From: Paraburkholderia sacchari
GTDB lineage: Bacteria; Pseudomonadota; Gammaproteobacteria; Burkholderiales; Burkholderiaceae
Direction of reading: 5' to 3'
NCBI RefSeq assembly: GCF_000785435.2
Contig: NZ_JTDB02000004.1
Span: forward strand, 1 to 64,000
DNA length: 64,000 nucleotides
Shown here in pieces: positions 16,088 to 25,069 of the stretch. The notes under the pieces are model-generated. The model was not told the DNA's origin. It ran no database searches and was given only the letters and a program-made list of their open reading frames with translations. A program made the translations under genes and the position numbers. The first letter of the stretch is position 1, and the number at the start of each line of letters is the position of its first letter.

Positions 16088-18772
16088 ATGAACCATCAAA
16101 CGCAAGAGTCGAATCTATCCAGTGCCTGGATGTGGGTGGGTAAGCTCGCCCCGCCGCAAACCCAGCTTGAAGCGGTGCCACGGCGCGCATTGCTGGAAAG
16201 ACTTCAGCACGATGCGCTCAAGCCGCTCACGTTGATGATCTCGCCCCCGGGCTTTGGCAAGACAACTTTGCTCGCTCAATGGCGAACGTCGCTGCTGCAG
16301 GATGGAGACGGGGCACCGGTAGCCTGGCTGTCGCTCGATGAAGCGGATAAAGATGCGAACCGCTTTCTCGCCTATCTCGTGGTGGCGCTAGAAGAGGCCG
16401 GACTGGACGTTGGTGCATTGTCTCCTTTGGCTCATTCTCAGGCCCTCGATGCGCGCCCACAGCGGACAGTGGTCGCACTGCTGCAGGCGCTTGCGCGCTC
16501 CGGCCGTCGGTTTTCGCTGATGCTCGATGATTATCATCGGGCGGAGTGCGACGCGATCAATGAAATTGTGCTGACGCTGCTGGAGCGCGGCAGTCCATGG
16601 CTGCACCTGGTTGTCGCGAGTCGAAGCCGGCCATCATGGCCCTTGGCAACGCTCAAGGCTCGCGGGCTCGTGCATGAAGTTGAGGCCAGTGATCTCGTGC
16701 TGTCCCTGTCCGAAGCATCGCAGATTCTGGGTCCCGAACTGGGGCAGTCCGCCCTCGCAACAGTTCATTCAAAGACTGAGGGCTGGGCGGTCGCCGTGCA
16801 ACTCGCGCGACTGTGGCTTGCGCGAGGGAGCGGGTCGGCATTCGGACTTCCGTCATTTTCCGGGCGAGTGGCGGAGGTGGCCGAATATCTGGCCGAGCAG
16901 ATCCTGGATAACATGCCAGAGGACTGTCGCGAATTCCTTCTCGAAACGTCGCTTCTGGAGCGTTTTAACGCGGAGCTTGCCGATGTTGCGCGTGGCAGAC
17001 ATGACAGCGCGATGCTGCTCTCGCGGTTGACACAGTTCGAGGCCCTCCTTGTTCCGCTGGACGCCCATCACAGCTGGTTTCGTTACCATCATCTCCTGGC
17101 GGATTTCCTGCGGCCGCGACTGGACGCACGTCGGGCGCAACAGATTCATCGTGCCGCAGCAGGGTGGCTCGCCGAACAGGGCGACTGGGTTATCGCGGTC
17201 TCGCACGCCTTGCGTGCCAACGATGCCGAACTCGGTGTGCGGCTTGTCCATCATGCTGGTGGATGGAAGTTGGTGCTGCGCAAAGGCATCCTCTACACGC
17301 AGAGCCTCCTGCAGCAGTTCGACGACCTGACCCGGCGAAGCGAGCCCGAACTGGTCCTCATGCAATCGTATCTGCAGGCCAAGCTCGGCAACGAAGCATT
17401 GGCGTCGGAGCTGATGCGGCTGGCCGAAGTCTCGGTAAAAGGTGACCCATGCCTCGAGCGTGATTTCGATGTGATACAGGCGATGGTGCATGTCTATTTC
17501 GACCGCTTCGAGGACCCCGGGAACTGGCCCATTACCGGTGCTGCAGCGGGCGAACGCCTCCCCGACGACCCACTTGCCCAGGGCACGCTCCTGTGCGTTG
17601 GGGCCGTAGGCTCAATTGCCCAGGGGCGCATGCCTGACGCCGTCCAGGCAGCAAGAGCCGCCCGCGCGCAGATGCGGCTGGTGGGGAGCCCCTTGGGGGA
17701 AAACTACTGCCTGATGCATGAGGCGCTGGCCCTTGCTATGAGTGGGCCCGTGACGGCATCCAGGCAACTGATTGACGAGGCGCTGACGCTGGCCGAAGCG
17801 AATTTCGGCACGGAGAGTTCGCTCAAGGCCATGGTTGGCTGCTTCAAGGCCCAGCATCTCTACTGGCAAGGACGGTGGAGCGAAACGCAACGCTGGTTAC
17901 AGGAAGCCCAGGAGTCACTCGAGCACACGGATGGCTGGCTGGACGTTTTCGCGGCTGCTGCTGAAGTCTCCTGGCGTACAGGACTGCGACAACACGGCTT
18001 GCAGCATGCGCTCGCGGTATTGGACCATACCGCGCAGCTTGCCAGCGATCGCCACCTGCCGCGGCTTGGGCACCTGGTTCGGGCATGGCGCGTCGACTTG
18101 CTGTCGCAATGCGGACTCACTGCCCAGGCCCAGCAGGAGGCGCAGGCCGCGAAACTCGACTTCGCTCCCCATTCACCGGCAGACGCCGCATTGGACTGGC
18201 GCAACCGCGAGGCCGGTGTGCTCGCGCTCGCACGTATGCAACTGGCGACAGGCGCTGCTACGGCTGCGCTTTCGCGCTTACAACGCGGTGCGGATGTACT
18301 GGAAAATGCAGGCCTCCAACTACCGGCATTGCGCTTGCGGCTAATGGCTCTTGTTGCGCAGTCCAGGGCCCAGGAAGGCAATATCGGCCAGGCGGAAATC
18401 CGCGAGGCCCTCTCACCGGTGTTACAACACGCTCTACCCGGTCTGTTGCTGGAAGTCGGACCGGCCATACTGCCAATTCTCCAGCGAATGGAAACCGGGC
18501 TCCCTCCAGCGGTGTCTACTGTCATGACACAGTTGCGTGGGTGGCAGGCGCATCCAGTTCGCCAGCGAGGCCGGTTCAGCGTGAAGGAAACGCAGGTGTT
18601 GGAACTACTGGCGAGCGGTCAATCCAACAAGGCTATTGCGCGTGCACTTGACGTCTCCGAGAACACCGTGAAGTTCCACCTCAAGCAGATCTTCCAGAAA
18701 CTTGCCGTCGATAGTCGTGCTGCGGCCATCAGCGCCGCATTACAGCAAGGGATCCTTTCCTCGGAGCCCTAG
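16088..18772 (+). CDS. LAL/MalT-type LuxR-family ATP-dependent transcriptional regulator
   Basis: An 894-aa regulator of the MalT/LAL group: a STAND-type NTPase with Walker A PPGFGKTTLL (about residue 55) and a Walker B-like SLMLDDYHR, a long helical TPR-like middle, and a C-terminal LuxR helix-turn-helix (FSVKETQVLELLASGQSNKAIARALDVSENTVKFHLKQIFQKL). Such proteins bind a small inducer plus ATP, oligomerise and activate sigma-70 promoters. The ATG at 16088 is chosen for protein-like sequence (an in-frame GTG lies at 16058); no strong ribosome site is seen. Neighbours are the avidin-like gene upstream and leuA/ilvE-type genes downstream; any of these could be its targets. Confidence 0.85.
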   Translation: MNHQTQESNLSSAWMWVGKLAPPQTQLEAVPRRALLERLQHDALKPLTLMISPPGFGKTTLLAQWRTSLLQDGDGAPVAWLSLDEADKDANRFLAYLVVALEEAGLDVGALSPLAHSQALDARPQRTVVALLQALARSGRRFSLMLDDYHRAECDAINEIVLTLLERGSPWLHLVVASRSRPSWPLATLKARGLVHEVEASDLVLSLSEASQILGPELGQSALATVHSKTEGWAVAVQLARLWLARGSGSAFGLPSFSGRVAEVAEYLAEQILDNMPEDCREFLLETSLLERFNAELADVARGRHDSAMLLSRLTQFEALLVPLDAHHSWFRYHHLLADFLRPRLDARRAQQIHRAAAGWLAEQGDWVIAVSHALRANDAELGVRLVHHAGGWKLVLRKGILYTQSLLQQFDDLTRRSEPELVLMQSYLQAKLGNEALASELMRLAEVSVKGDPCLERDFDVIQAMVHVYFDRFEDPGNWPITGAAAGERLPDDPLAQGTLLCVGAVGSIAQGRMPDAVQAARAARAQMRLVGSPLGENYCLMHEALALAMSGPVTASRQLIDEALTLAEANFGTESSLKAMVGCFKAQHLYWQGRWSETQRWLQEAQESLEHTDGWLDVFAAAAEVSWRTGLRQHGLQHALAVLDHTAQLASDRHLPRLGHLVRAWRVDLLSQCGLTAQAQQEAQAAKLDFAPHSPADAALDWRNREAGVLALARMQLATGAATAALSRLQRGADVLENAGLQLPALRLRLMALVAQSRAQEGNIGQAEIREALSPVLQHALPGLLLEVGPAILPILQRMETGLPPAVSTVMTQLRGWQAHPVRQRGRFSVKETQVLELLASGQSNKAIARALDVSENTVKFHLKQIFQKLAVDSRAAAISAALQQGILSSEP

Positions 18773-19069
18773 GAGCCCAGTCTCGGTGGAAATTATGAAC
18801 TTCGTTGAAATGTCTGCTGTCGCGCAATGTCGCGCCCGTTGGGGTAGTGGAAATTTGCTATTGAAAGCGCTATCGGCGGATTGACGGTATTGCCGAGTGT
18901 GGTCTGAGAAAGTGTGCAGCGCGCGAGGGTTGATCCTGGGTCCGTAGATGGATGGACTCGCTACAATCGCCAGCGGCCGGGGCGCTGTGATCCAGCGACG
19001 CCGGCGGGCAGGACGGGCTATCCCCCCGGTCCAAAATCAATGCAGAGGCCGATCCTACAGGAGACAGGC
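18773..19069 (+). other. leader region of the leuA-type gene
   Basis: 297 bases without a gene. A TACAAT box at 18962-18967 (in gctacaatcg) is a plausible -10 for the downstream gene, giving a leader of about 95 bases; no good -35 is seen at the right distance. No leader peptide with runs of Leu codons was found. Confidence 0.35.
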
Positions 19070-20257
19070 ATGTCTGACAGACTTATCATTTTTGACACCA
19101 CTCTGCGCGATGGCGAACAGTCGCCCGGCGCGTCGATGACGAAGGACGAGAAGATCCGGATCGCGAAGCAGCTCGAACGCATGCGGGTCGACGTGATCGA
19201 AGCCGGCTTCGCGGCAAGCTCGAACGGCGACTTTGAGGCAATCCGCGCGATCGCGGCCAATGTAAAGACTAGCGTTGTTTGTTCGCTCGCTCGCGCCAAT
19301 GAACTGGACATTGCGCGTGCAGCCGACGCCCTGAAGCCGGCCAACCGGTCCCGCATCCACACGTTCATTGCGACCTCTGCGTTGCACATGGAAAAGAAGC
19401 TGCGCATGACACCCGAGCAGGTGTACGAGCAGGCGCGTCTCGCGGTGCGCCTGGCGCGCAACTTTACCGATGACGTCGAGTTCTCGCCGGAAGACAGTAG
19501 CCGTTCTGACATGGACTTTCTGTGCCGCGTGCTGGAAGCGGTGATCGATGAGGGCGCGAACACCATCAACATTCCCGATACGGTCGGCTATGCGGTGCCG
19601 GAGGGTTACGCAGCGCTGATCAGGCAGCTGCGCCAGCGCATTCCGAATTCGGACCGGGCGGTGTTCTCGGCTCATTGCCACGACGATCTCGGCATGGCGG
19701 TGGCGAACTCACTGGCAGCTGTCAAGTCCGGTGGTGCGCGCCAAATCGAATGCGCGATCAACGGCCTTGGCGAGCGGGCGGGCAATGCCGCGCTCGAGGA
19801 AGTTGTGATGGCAGTCAAGACGCGGCGTGACTACTTCGGGCTCGAGATCGGCATTGACACCACGCAGATCGTTGAGACCTCGCAGCTGGTCTCGGAAATC
19901 ACGGGCTTCGTGGTCCAGCCGAACAAGGCGGTGGTCGGCGCAAATGCCTTCGCCCATACGTCGGGCATTCACCAGGATGGCGTACTGAAGGCGCGCGATA
20001 CCTACGAGATCATGCGCGCCGAAGACGTGGGCTGGAGCGCGAGCCGGATCGTGCTCGGCAAGCTGTCGGGCCGCAACGCGTTCAGGCAGCGGCTGCAGGA
20101 ACTCGGTCTCCCGCTGGGCAGCGAAAGCGAACTGGATACCGCGTTCGTGCGCTTCAAAGCGCTGGCTGATCGTAAAACAACGGTTTCGGATGACGCGTTG
20201 CTGGCACTAGCGCGCGAATGCGGCATCGTCGGGACGCACGGCGCGCGGAGTAGCTGA
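19070..20257 (+). CDS. leuA: 2-isopropylmalate synthase-like enzyme lacking the C-terminal regulatory domain
   Basis: A 395-aa alpha-isopropylmalate synthase/homocitrate-synthase family protein that condenses acetyl-CoA with a 2-oxo acid. Seen: catalytic barrel motifs [32 protein letters not shown] (metal-binding HxH) and [14 protein letters not shown], then the linker region with HTSGIHQDG. It ends at about residue 395, where usual LeuA proteins run on to 510-560 with the leucine-sensing domain; that domain is absent, so leucine feedback is probably lost. The ATG at 19070 follows aggagaca. It is followed 179 bases later by a branched-chain aminotransferase, suggesting a dedicated 2-oxo acid elongation and amination route rather than housekeeping leucine synthesis. 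Confidence 0.82.
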   Translation: MSDRLIIFDTTLRDGEQSPGASMTKDEKIRIAKQLERMRVDVIEAGFAASSNGDFEAIRAIAANVKTSVVCSLARANELDIARAADALKPANRSRIHTFIATSALHMEKKLRMTPEQVYEQARLAVRLARNFTDDVEFSPEDSSRSDMDFLCRVLEAVIDEGANTINIPDTVGYAVPEGYAALIRQLRQRIPNSDRAVFSAHCHDDLGMAVANSLAAVKSGGARQIECAINGLGERAGNAALEEVVMAVKTRRDYFGLEIGIDTTQIVETSQLVSEITGFVVQPNKAVVGANAFAHTSGIHQDGVLKARDTYEIMRAEDVGWSASRIVLGKLSGRNAFRQRLQELGLPLGSESELDTAFVRFKALADRKTTVSDDALLALARECGIVGTHGARSS

Positions 20258-20436
20258 CGCCTCTGTTACTTGCCCGGGTGCCGCCATTAAATGGAAAGTG
20301 GCGCCGCCGATGGCGGACGCGCTCACGCACCCCGGAGCCGGTGCTAGTGTTGAGCAGCGTCGGTTCACGGACGTTAGGCGCAGGCATTCATTAAGACACC
20401 TAAACTACACCTTAGACATCGTCGGAATATTGAACA

Positions 20437-21531
20437 ATGAGCACTGACACACAACTGCAGTTCGTCGAGACACCTCACCCCGCGCGCACACCACCTGACC
20501 AGATTGCGACCAGCATCGTGAACCCCGTGTTCGGACGCGTCTTCACCGACCACATGGTCACGATCAAGTGGACTGACCGCCTCGGCTGGCACGACGCCAG
20601 GGTGGAACCCCGCCGTCCGTTCCAGATCGATCCAGCCTGTTCGGTGCTGCACTACGCGCAAGAAATTTTTGAAGGCATGAAAGCGTACCGCAGCGTGGGC
20701 GGGGAGATCTTGCTTTTCCGGCCGCTGGAAAACGCTAGACGGTTTCGCGCTTCGGCCGCCCGCATGTCCATGGCCGAATTGCCGGAAGCACTCTTCCTTC
20801 AGGCGGTCGAAGCACTCGTCAGGACAGACCGCAACTGGGTTCCTGGCGGCGACGGCAGCCTTTATCTGCGCCCGTTCATGTTCGCCTCGGAAAGCTTTCT
20901 CGGCGTGCGCGCGTCGAGCGAGTACGTGTTCTGCGTGATCGCCTGCCCGGTCGGACCGTACTTCAAGGCCGGCAAAACGGCGGTGAACGTGTGGGTGTCG
21001 GACCAATACACGCGCGCGGCCCCTGGTGGCACCGGCGCGGCGAAGTGTGGCGGGAACTATGCGGCCAGCCTGATCGCACAGACAGAAGCCTCGGCGAAGG
21101 GCTGCGACCAGGTCGTCTTTCTCGACGCAGCGGAGCACCGATGGATCGAGGAACTGGGCGGCATGAACGTGTTCTTCGTGATGGACGACGGCTCACTATT
21201 GACGCCGCCGCTATCGGGCACGATTCTGCCGGGCATTACCCGTGCGTCGATAATCGAACTGTCCAAACGGGACGGCATTGCAGTCAGCGAGGTACCGTAC
21301 GTGTTCGACGCATGGCGTACCGACGCCGGCAGCGGTCGCGTTAAGGAGGCGTTCGCGTGCGGCACCGCTGCGGTTGTCACCGCGATCGGCCAGGTGCGCC
21401 ATGCCGGAGGGGAATTCACAATCGGCCACGGCGACGAAGGCGAAGTGACGCGACACATCCGCACGCTGCTGACCGGGATCCAGCGCGGCAAAATCGCAGA
21501 CCCATTCGGATGGGCCCATCGCGTCAAATGA
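20437..21531 (+). CDS. ilvE: branched-chain amino acid aminotransferase (class IV, BCAT type)
   Basis: A 364-aa PLP enzyme of the larger BCAT type. Seen: FGRVFTDHMVTIKW, SVLHYAQEIFEGMKAYR, the PLP-binding Lys203 in GAAKCGGNYAAS, IEELGGMNVFFV and LSGTILPGITR, all standard. It transfers the amino group between glutamate and branched-chain 2-oxo acids. The start at 20437 has only a weak ribosome site. The pairing with a leuA-type gene on the same strand suggests it aminates the elongated 2-oxo acid. A housekeeping ilvE probably exists elsewhere, so the symbol refers to family only. Confidence 0.87.
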   Translation: MSTDTQLQFVETPHPARTPPDQIATSIVNPVFGRVFTDHMVTIKWTDRLGWHDARVEPRRPFQIDPACSVLHYAQEIFEGMKAYRSVGGEILLFRPLENARRFRASAARMSMAELPEALFLQAVEALVRTDRNWVPGGDGSLYLRPFMFASESFLGVRASSEYVFCVIACPVGPYFKAGKTAVNVWVSDQYTRAAPGGTGAAKCGGNYAASLIAQTEASAKGCDQVVFLDAAEHRWIEELGGMNVFFVMDDGSLLTPPLSGTILPGITRASIIELSKRDGIAVSEVPYVFDAWRTDAGSGRVKEAFACGTAAVVTAIGQVRHAGGEFTIGHGDEGEVTRHIRTLLTGIQRGKIADPFGWAHRVK

Positions 21532-22015
21532 GAATGGAGAGAACTGCGTTGAGCGAACGTAATCGCGGACTCATCCGGCGCGCTGAGCAAGTCTGGCAGA
21601 CACACTGCCGAACCCCGTAGGCCGAAATCGCGTATTGCGCTCGACGGGTCGGGAGTTGGAAAAGTGGCCATGGCAGCCGGATTGGGACTCGCCGCGATTG
21701 CGACGTGGAAGCCACGGGAGCCTGTGTACGCGCGTCAACTCTCGACCCGGCCAGGGAGCGCGTGGGGGACTCCTCCGCGCGACTTGCGTACCGCTATAAA
21801 AACGTTGGTCACGTATGCGCGGGCGTCGCGGAGAAAAACTTCCCAACGCGTGCTGTTACCATAAAACTTCAGTCCCTTGCGTCCTTTAGGCGAGGTTAGC
21901 TACAAGCGGCCGGCGAAAATGCAAGAGCATACGTCGACCCAAATAGGGAGGAGGGTGCCTGGTTGAAGAAAAACATTCGTCGCGCAATCGGCTGTCTTCG
22001 AACTACAAAATCTCA
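21532..22015. other. 484-base region without a convincing gene
   Basis: A TTG at 21549 with an upstream atggagaga could start a 23-residue peptide (SERNRGLIRRAEQ...), possibly a gene remnant. A purine-rich stretch near 21945-21955 (aatagggaggaggg) looks like a ribosome site but opens only a three-codon frame. Nothing else was recognised. Confidence 0.35.
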
Positions 22016-22021
22016 GTGACT

Positions 22022-22426
22022 ATGCTGGTTTTTCTGGATACCGAGTACACCGGTTACGAGCAAGCCGCTCCGCAACTTATAAGTCTGGCGCTCGTTACAG
22101 AGGACGGGAAGCGCGAGTTCTACGTGGAGATCTCCGATACATGGCGGGTAAGTGACTGCACCGAATTTGTCAAACGTGAAATCCTTCCGCTCCTCAATGG
22201 CCCACATCGCACAACCGTGCAAGCCCGGACTGAACCAAATTCATTGTTTGCAAATTCCCCACGCCGAGTGCAAGCAGCGCGCGATTCAGCGACAGACTTC
22301 AGATTCTTGCTCGGTCTGCTCGGCTTGCCGCGTCCCATGAATCTTGCTCCCCATTATTTTGATCTGCGACCGTTGATCGATACCACGATCTATGTTTCGG
22401 GTAGAGAAGGCGCGCGCAAAGCTTGA
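22022..22426 (+). pseudogene. truncated DEDD-type 3'-5' exonuclease/exoribonuclease
   Basis: The N-terminus MLVFLDTEYTGYEQAAPQL shows the Asp-x-Glu of motif I of DEDDh exonucleases, DCTEFVKREILPLL is typical of a small bacterial exoribonuclease-like family, and DSATDFRFLLGLLG carries the motif II Asp. After LIDTTIY (about residue 122) homology stops and the frame ends; the third motif with the catalytic His and last Asp (HxAxxDA-like), expected near residue 150-165, is missing. It is therefore probably inactive, cut by the rearrangement that also left IS debris to its right. A GTG at 22016 is an alternative start. Confidence 0.6.
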
Positions 22427-22909
22427 GCGTAGGTGCGCAGCCCGGTCGCCGGCAACGCATCGAAGGGGCGACTGCCGCCTATGACCTCGAACACATCGGA
22501 CAGACGCAACTTATTGCGCGGTTGTGGTGCCGCGAGCGTTGTAGTATGACGACATCGCCGTCCGATTAAGCGCTATCGAATTGCTGATGGCAGATCTGGC
22601 TCTTTCAGCGGCGCAGTTCCATTTTGTTCCGCCACTCAGCGGGGGTAGGTCTGGGGGTAATCGTACATCGCCACATTGCCAATCGCTTATGGAACGGGCC
22701 TGAGCACTCACAATGAGAACCCGACGCGGATCAGCTTCTCCGATTGTGTCCTTGACACGGGCCGGCCTTGTCAGGGCGACATTAGAAAGCGCCTGACGGT
22801 ATTGATGACGATGTCGTCGCGACCGATCATCTCGATGTGATGTCAGCGGGCGGCGTTATAGAGCCAATCCGGGGGCGGCGTAATCGGGCCACCTGAGGGG
22901 CGGCGCAAT
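22427..22909. other. decayed non-coding stretch between exonuclease remnant and IS fragment
   Basis: Reading frames on both strands are short and stop-riddled. Minus-strand pieces around 22600-22700 (WRNKMELRR in one frame, YDYPQTYPR in another) look like fragments of transposase-type reading frames but are too short to assign. No intact gene is supported. Confidence 0.35.
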
Positions 22910-23179
22910 GCGGAACTCGCGTAGTGGTACGAAGGACTTCTTGACGTACTTGACTCCGGATTCAACGATTCCCTTCTTGGCTGGGTCGTGCGGCGGACAT
23001 GGGTCGATGCGGAAACCGTATGCTTCGGCGAGCCCCGCGTAGGAGCGCTGAACCCCAGGACTGTGCAGGCAGTGCCGGATGATCGCGCACTTGGCGTTGT
23101 CGATCGTCACCCGGGAAGGACAGCCCCCGAACCATTCGAAGGCACGGCGATGACAGGCTAGCCACGTCTCGACTGTCTG
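22910..23179 (-). pseudogene. istA: fragment of an IS21-family IstA transposase
   Basis: About 90 residues match the integrase core of IstA: QTVETWLACHRRAFEWFGG, then SRVTIDNAKCAI (second catalytic Asp) and AYGFRIDPCPPHDPAKKGIVESGVKYVKKSFVPLREF (catalytic Glu in VES). The upstream DNA-binding half and first catalytic Asp, and the downstream end plus istB, are missing. The longer open frame around it (22856-23539) has no transposase-like sequence outside this core. Multiple GGCGTAGGTTTTT repeats lie to its right, as is usual at IS21-family ends. Confidence 0.7.
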
Positions 23180-23241
23180 GTTTTCCCCTTCCTTTGTTGC
23201 CGGAATGCGACATCGGTGTCCAAGGAGTTGCGAAGAGATCC

Positions 23242-23659
23242 GGCGTAAGTTTTGGCGTAGGTTTTTGCTCGATGTCCTGCCAGAAAAGGCCGCGCGACTA
23301 CTTCGAAGAGAATGAGTAGTAAGATTGACATTCGGATGAGTGCCAGTGTCGGCGTTTAGATGGTTGAAAAATAAGTGTTTTTTAGAATTTCGTGGCGTGA
23401 TGGCATCCGCCTGTTCGCATATGCGAAAAAATAATGAACAAATGAAAGAAAAGTAAGATTCGGCTTGATGAGGAGCGGCCGGATTTGCTGGATTTAAATC
23501 TAAGCAATTGATTTGAAAAGGTGTTCTGTTGGGTGTCAAGCGCTGGGTTAATTATCCTCCGCTCGCCTTTCCCTGTTTGAGTCGGCGATGTTGGCGTAGG
23601 TTTTTCCCCTGTTGGGAGGGAACCTACGCCATGTGTCCTCCTCCGCAAAAACCTACGCC
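23242..23659. repeat. multiple copies of GGCGTAGGTTTTT in both orientations
   Basis: Direct copies at 23242-23253 (variant GGCGTAAGTTTT), 23254-23266 and 23593-23605; inverted copies at 23621-23630 and 23647-23659. The pair 23593-23602/23621-23630 forms a 10-bp inverted repeat. IS21-family elements carry several short terminal repeats that bind IstA, so these are probably the remains of such an element's end(s). The DNA between them is markedly AT-rich compared with its surroundings. Confidence 0.55.
23414..23427. promoter_or_regulatory. perfect 14-bp palindrome TTCGCATATGCGAA
   Basis: A perfect palindrome followed by an A-run, in the AT-rich debris. TTCG-N6-CGAA spacing recalls operators of IclR-type regulators, but no gene is positioned to use it. 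It may be a relic of an operator from the lost DNA. Confidence 0.3.
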
Positions 23660-23925
23660 GGGGATACAGATGTCGATTCCATTTCAGTGGCAATTCCTCG
23701 CACGATTGCATGAATCAATTACTCGGCGACATACGCCAAGTAGGGTAGCGATAAAGGGCTTTAAAAATATAGGAATACTTATATTTATAGCGTGGCCGTG
23801 TATCGTGTTTCCGCGGTCTGTTCGATGGCTTGGTAACTAGCCACGACTGTTTTTTAAGGCGGCAATGGCGCACACTGTGACGCCGCAGCGTCAGGCGTCT
23901 GCGGCACATCGCCTTTTCAGGAGCT

Positions 23926-24816
23926 TCAGCCCACCGCCTCTATTGTGGCAATCGCTTTCTCGGCGGCAGGCGAGAGGGTCCGTTGCGCAAGATAAGCAAT
24001 CGAATATTGCACCTTCAGATCCTGCATATCTTCGATCTGCAACTGAACGAGTTCGCCCGACACGAGCTCATCTTCCAGTGCGCGGTTCGGCGCGATCAAA
24101 ACCACGTCCTCATGGCAGGCGAGCTGCGTTAACGCGCGAAAATCGGTGCTTTCGACGCGCGTCGCCACGTCTTCGCCCGGGCGGCATCGCAGCATCGTTC
24201 GCCAGAGTTCGTGTACGGAGACCGGGAGCGGCACCGAAGCCAGCCTGGCTTCGCGGATCTGCGCCAGCTCGACCGGACCGGCGCAAAGTGGATGAAGAGG
24301 TCGCGCGAAAAATCCGATCGGTTCGGGCATCAGCGGACGCACTTCCAGTTCCACGGTGAGCGGCATCAGGCGGTTTGCGGTCAGCACGAAATCCAGCTGC
24401 TCCGACTGCAGTGCCGCGAACAAGGCTTCGCTGCTATTCACTTCCGCGTTGACGCGCAGATTGGGCCAGTCGCGCTGCATGATCCTTAGCACCCGGGACA
24501 GCAGAATCGCCGCTGGAAACGGGCCGAGCCCGAATCGCACGACGCCCATTTCGTGCTGTTGTACGAGCTGGAGGTCCCGCTCCAGACAGCTCGCCTCAAA
24601 CAGAATGCGCCTTGCGCGCTCGAGCACCATGCGCCCCGTCGATGTCAATGTCACGCCACGCGCACCACGATCGAGGAGCGCCATGCCAGCTTCGTCCTCC
24701 AGAGCCTGGATGCTGCGCGTCAATGCCGGTTGAGTGAGATTGACTCGCCGCGCCGCCGCCGCGAGTGTGCCTTCCTCAACTACCGCCACCAAATGTTCCA
24801 GTCGCTTCAGGTTCAC
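23926..24816 (-). CDS. LysR-family transcriptional regulator
   Basis: A 296-aa LysR regulator: N-terminal winged helix-turn-helix (MNLKRLEHLVAVVEEGTLAAAARRVNLTQPALTRSIQALEDEAG, 1-60) and a periplasmic-binding-like effector domain. It is transcribed divergently from the alkylsulfatase at 25070 with 253 bases between, the usual layout for a LysR protein controlling its neighbour and itself. A perfect 8-5-8 inverted repeat in the gap (24874-24894) is the best operator candidate. The effector cannot be read from sequence; an alkyl sulfate or its alcohol would fit. Confidence 0.9.
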   Translation of the reverse strand: MNLKRLEHLVAVVEEGTLAAAARRVNLTQPALTRSIQALEDEAGMALLDRGARGVTLTSTGRMVLERARRILFEASCLERDLQLVQQHEMGVVRFGLGPFPAAILLSRVLRIMQRDWPNLRVNAEVNSSEALFAALQSEQLDFVLTANRLMPLTVELEVRPLMPEPIGFFARPLHPLCAGPVELAQIREARLASVPLPVSVHELWRTMLRCRPGEDVATRVESTDFRALTQLACHEDVVLIAPNRALEDELVSGELVQLQIEDMQDLKVQYSIAYLAQRTLSPAAEKAIATIEAVG

Positions 24817-24873
24817 GGATTAACCTTTTTTGCATGGCTCGAATAAAAAACTTTCATTTGAATTATATGCCGC

Positions 24874-24894
24874 CAGGCGATCAAATATCGCCTG
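24874..24894. promoter_or_regulatory. candidate LysR operator, 8-5-8 inverted repeat
   Basis: CAGGCGAT (24874-24881) and ATCGCCTG (24887-24894) are perfect inverted arms around CAAAT. It lies 58 bases upstream of the LysR start and 175 upstream of the sulfatase start, a suitable place for autoregulation and activation. Confidence 0.5.
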
Positions 24895-25069
24895 TGGCCT
24901 TCGGATTTATCTGACTCCCGGCTTTTCCGTTGCATTGCTCATACGAAACGCCTTCGTGCGGTGCGGCCGAGGATGCCGCTTTCCCGGGGGCATCGATCGA
25001 ACATCGACCGAAAGTTCGCCATATTGGTAGCACAACGAAACATCAAGACGATAGCCGGAGACCCTGAAC

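Noticed and set aside
21664..21864. 66-codon frame after ilvE
   Set aside because: No ribosome site and no recognisable feature; it overlaps another equally poor frame.
22856..23539. Full 227-codon frame as an intact transposase
   Set aside because: Only residues 121-210 look like IstA; the remainder is unrelated AT-rich sequence and both ends of the protein are missing.
23242..23659. GGCGTAGG repeats as a CRISPR array
   Set aside because: The copies are too short, irregularly spaced and in both orientations; no cas genes are present.
23529..23840. 103-codon plus-strand frame in the AT-rich zone
   Set aside because: It spans the GGCGTAGG inverted repeats, has no ribosome site and shows no protein-like pattern.
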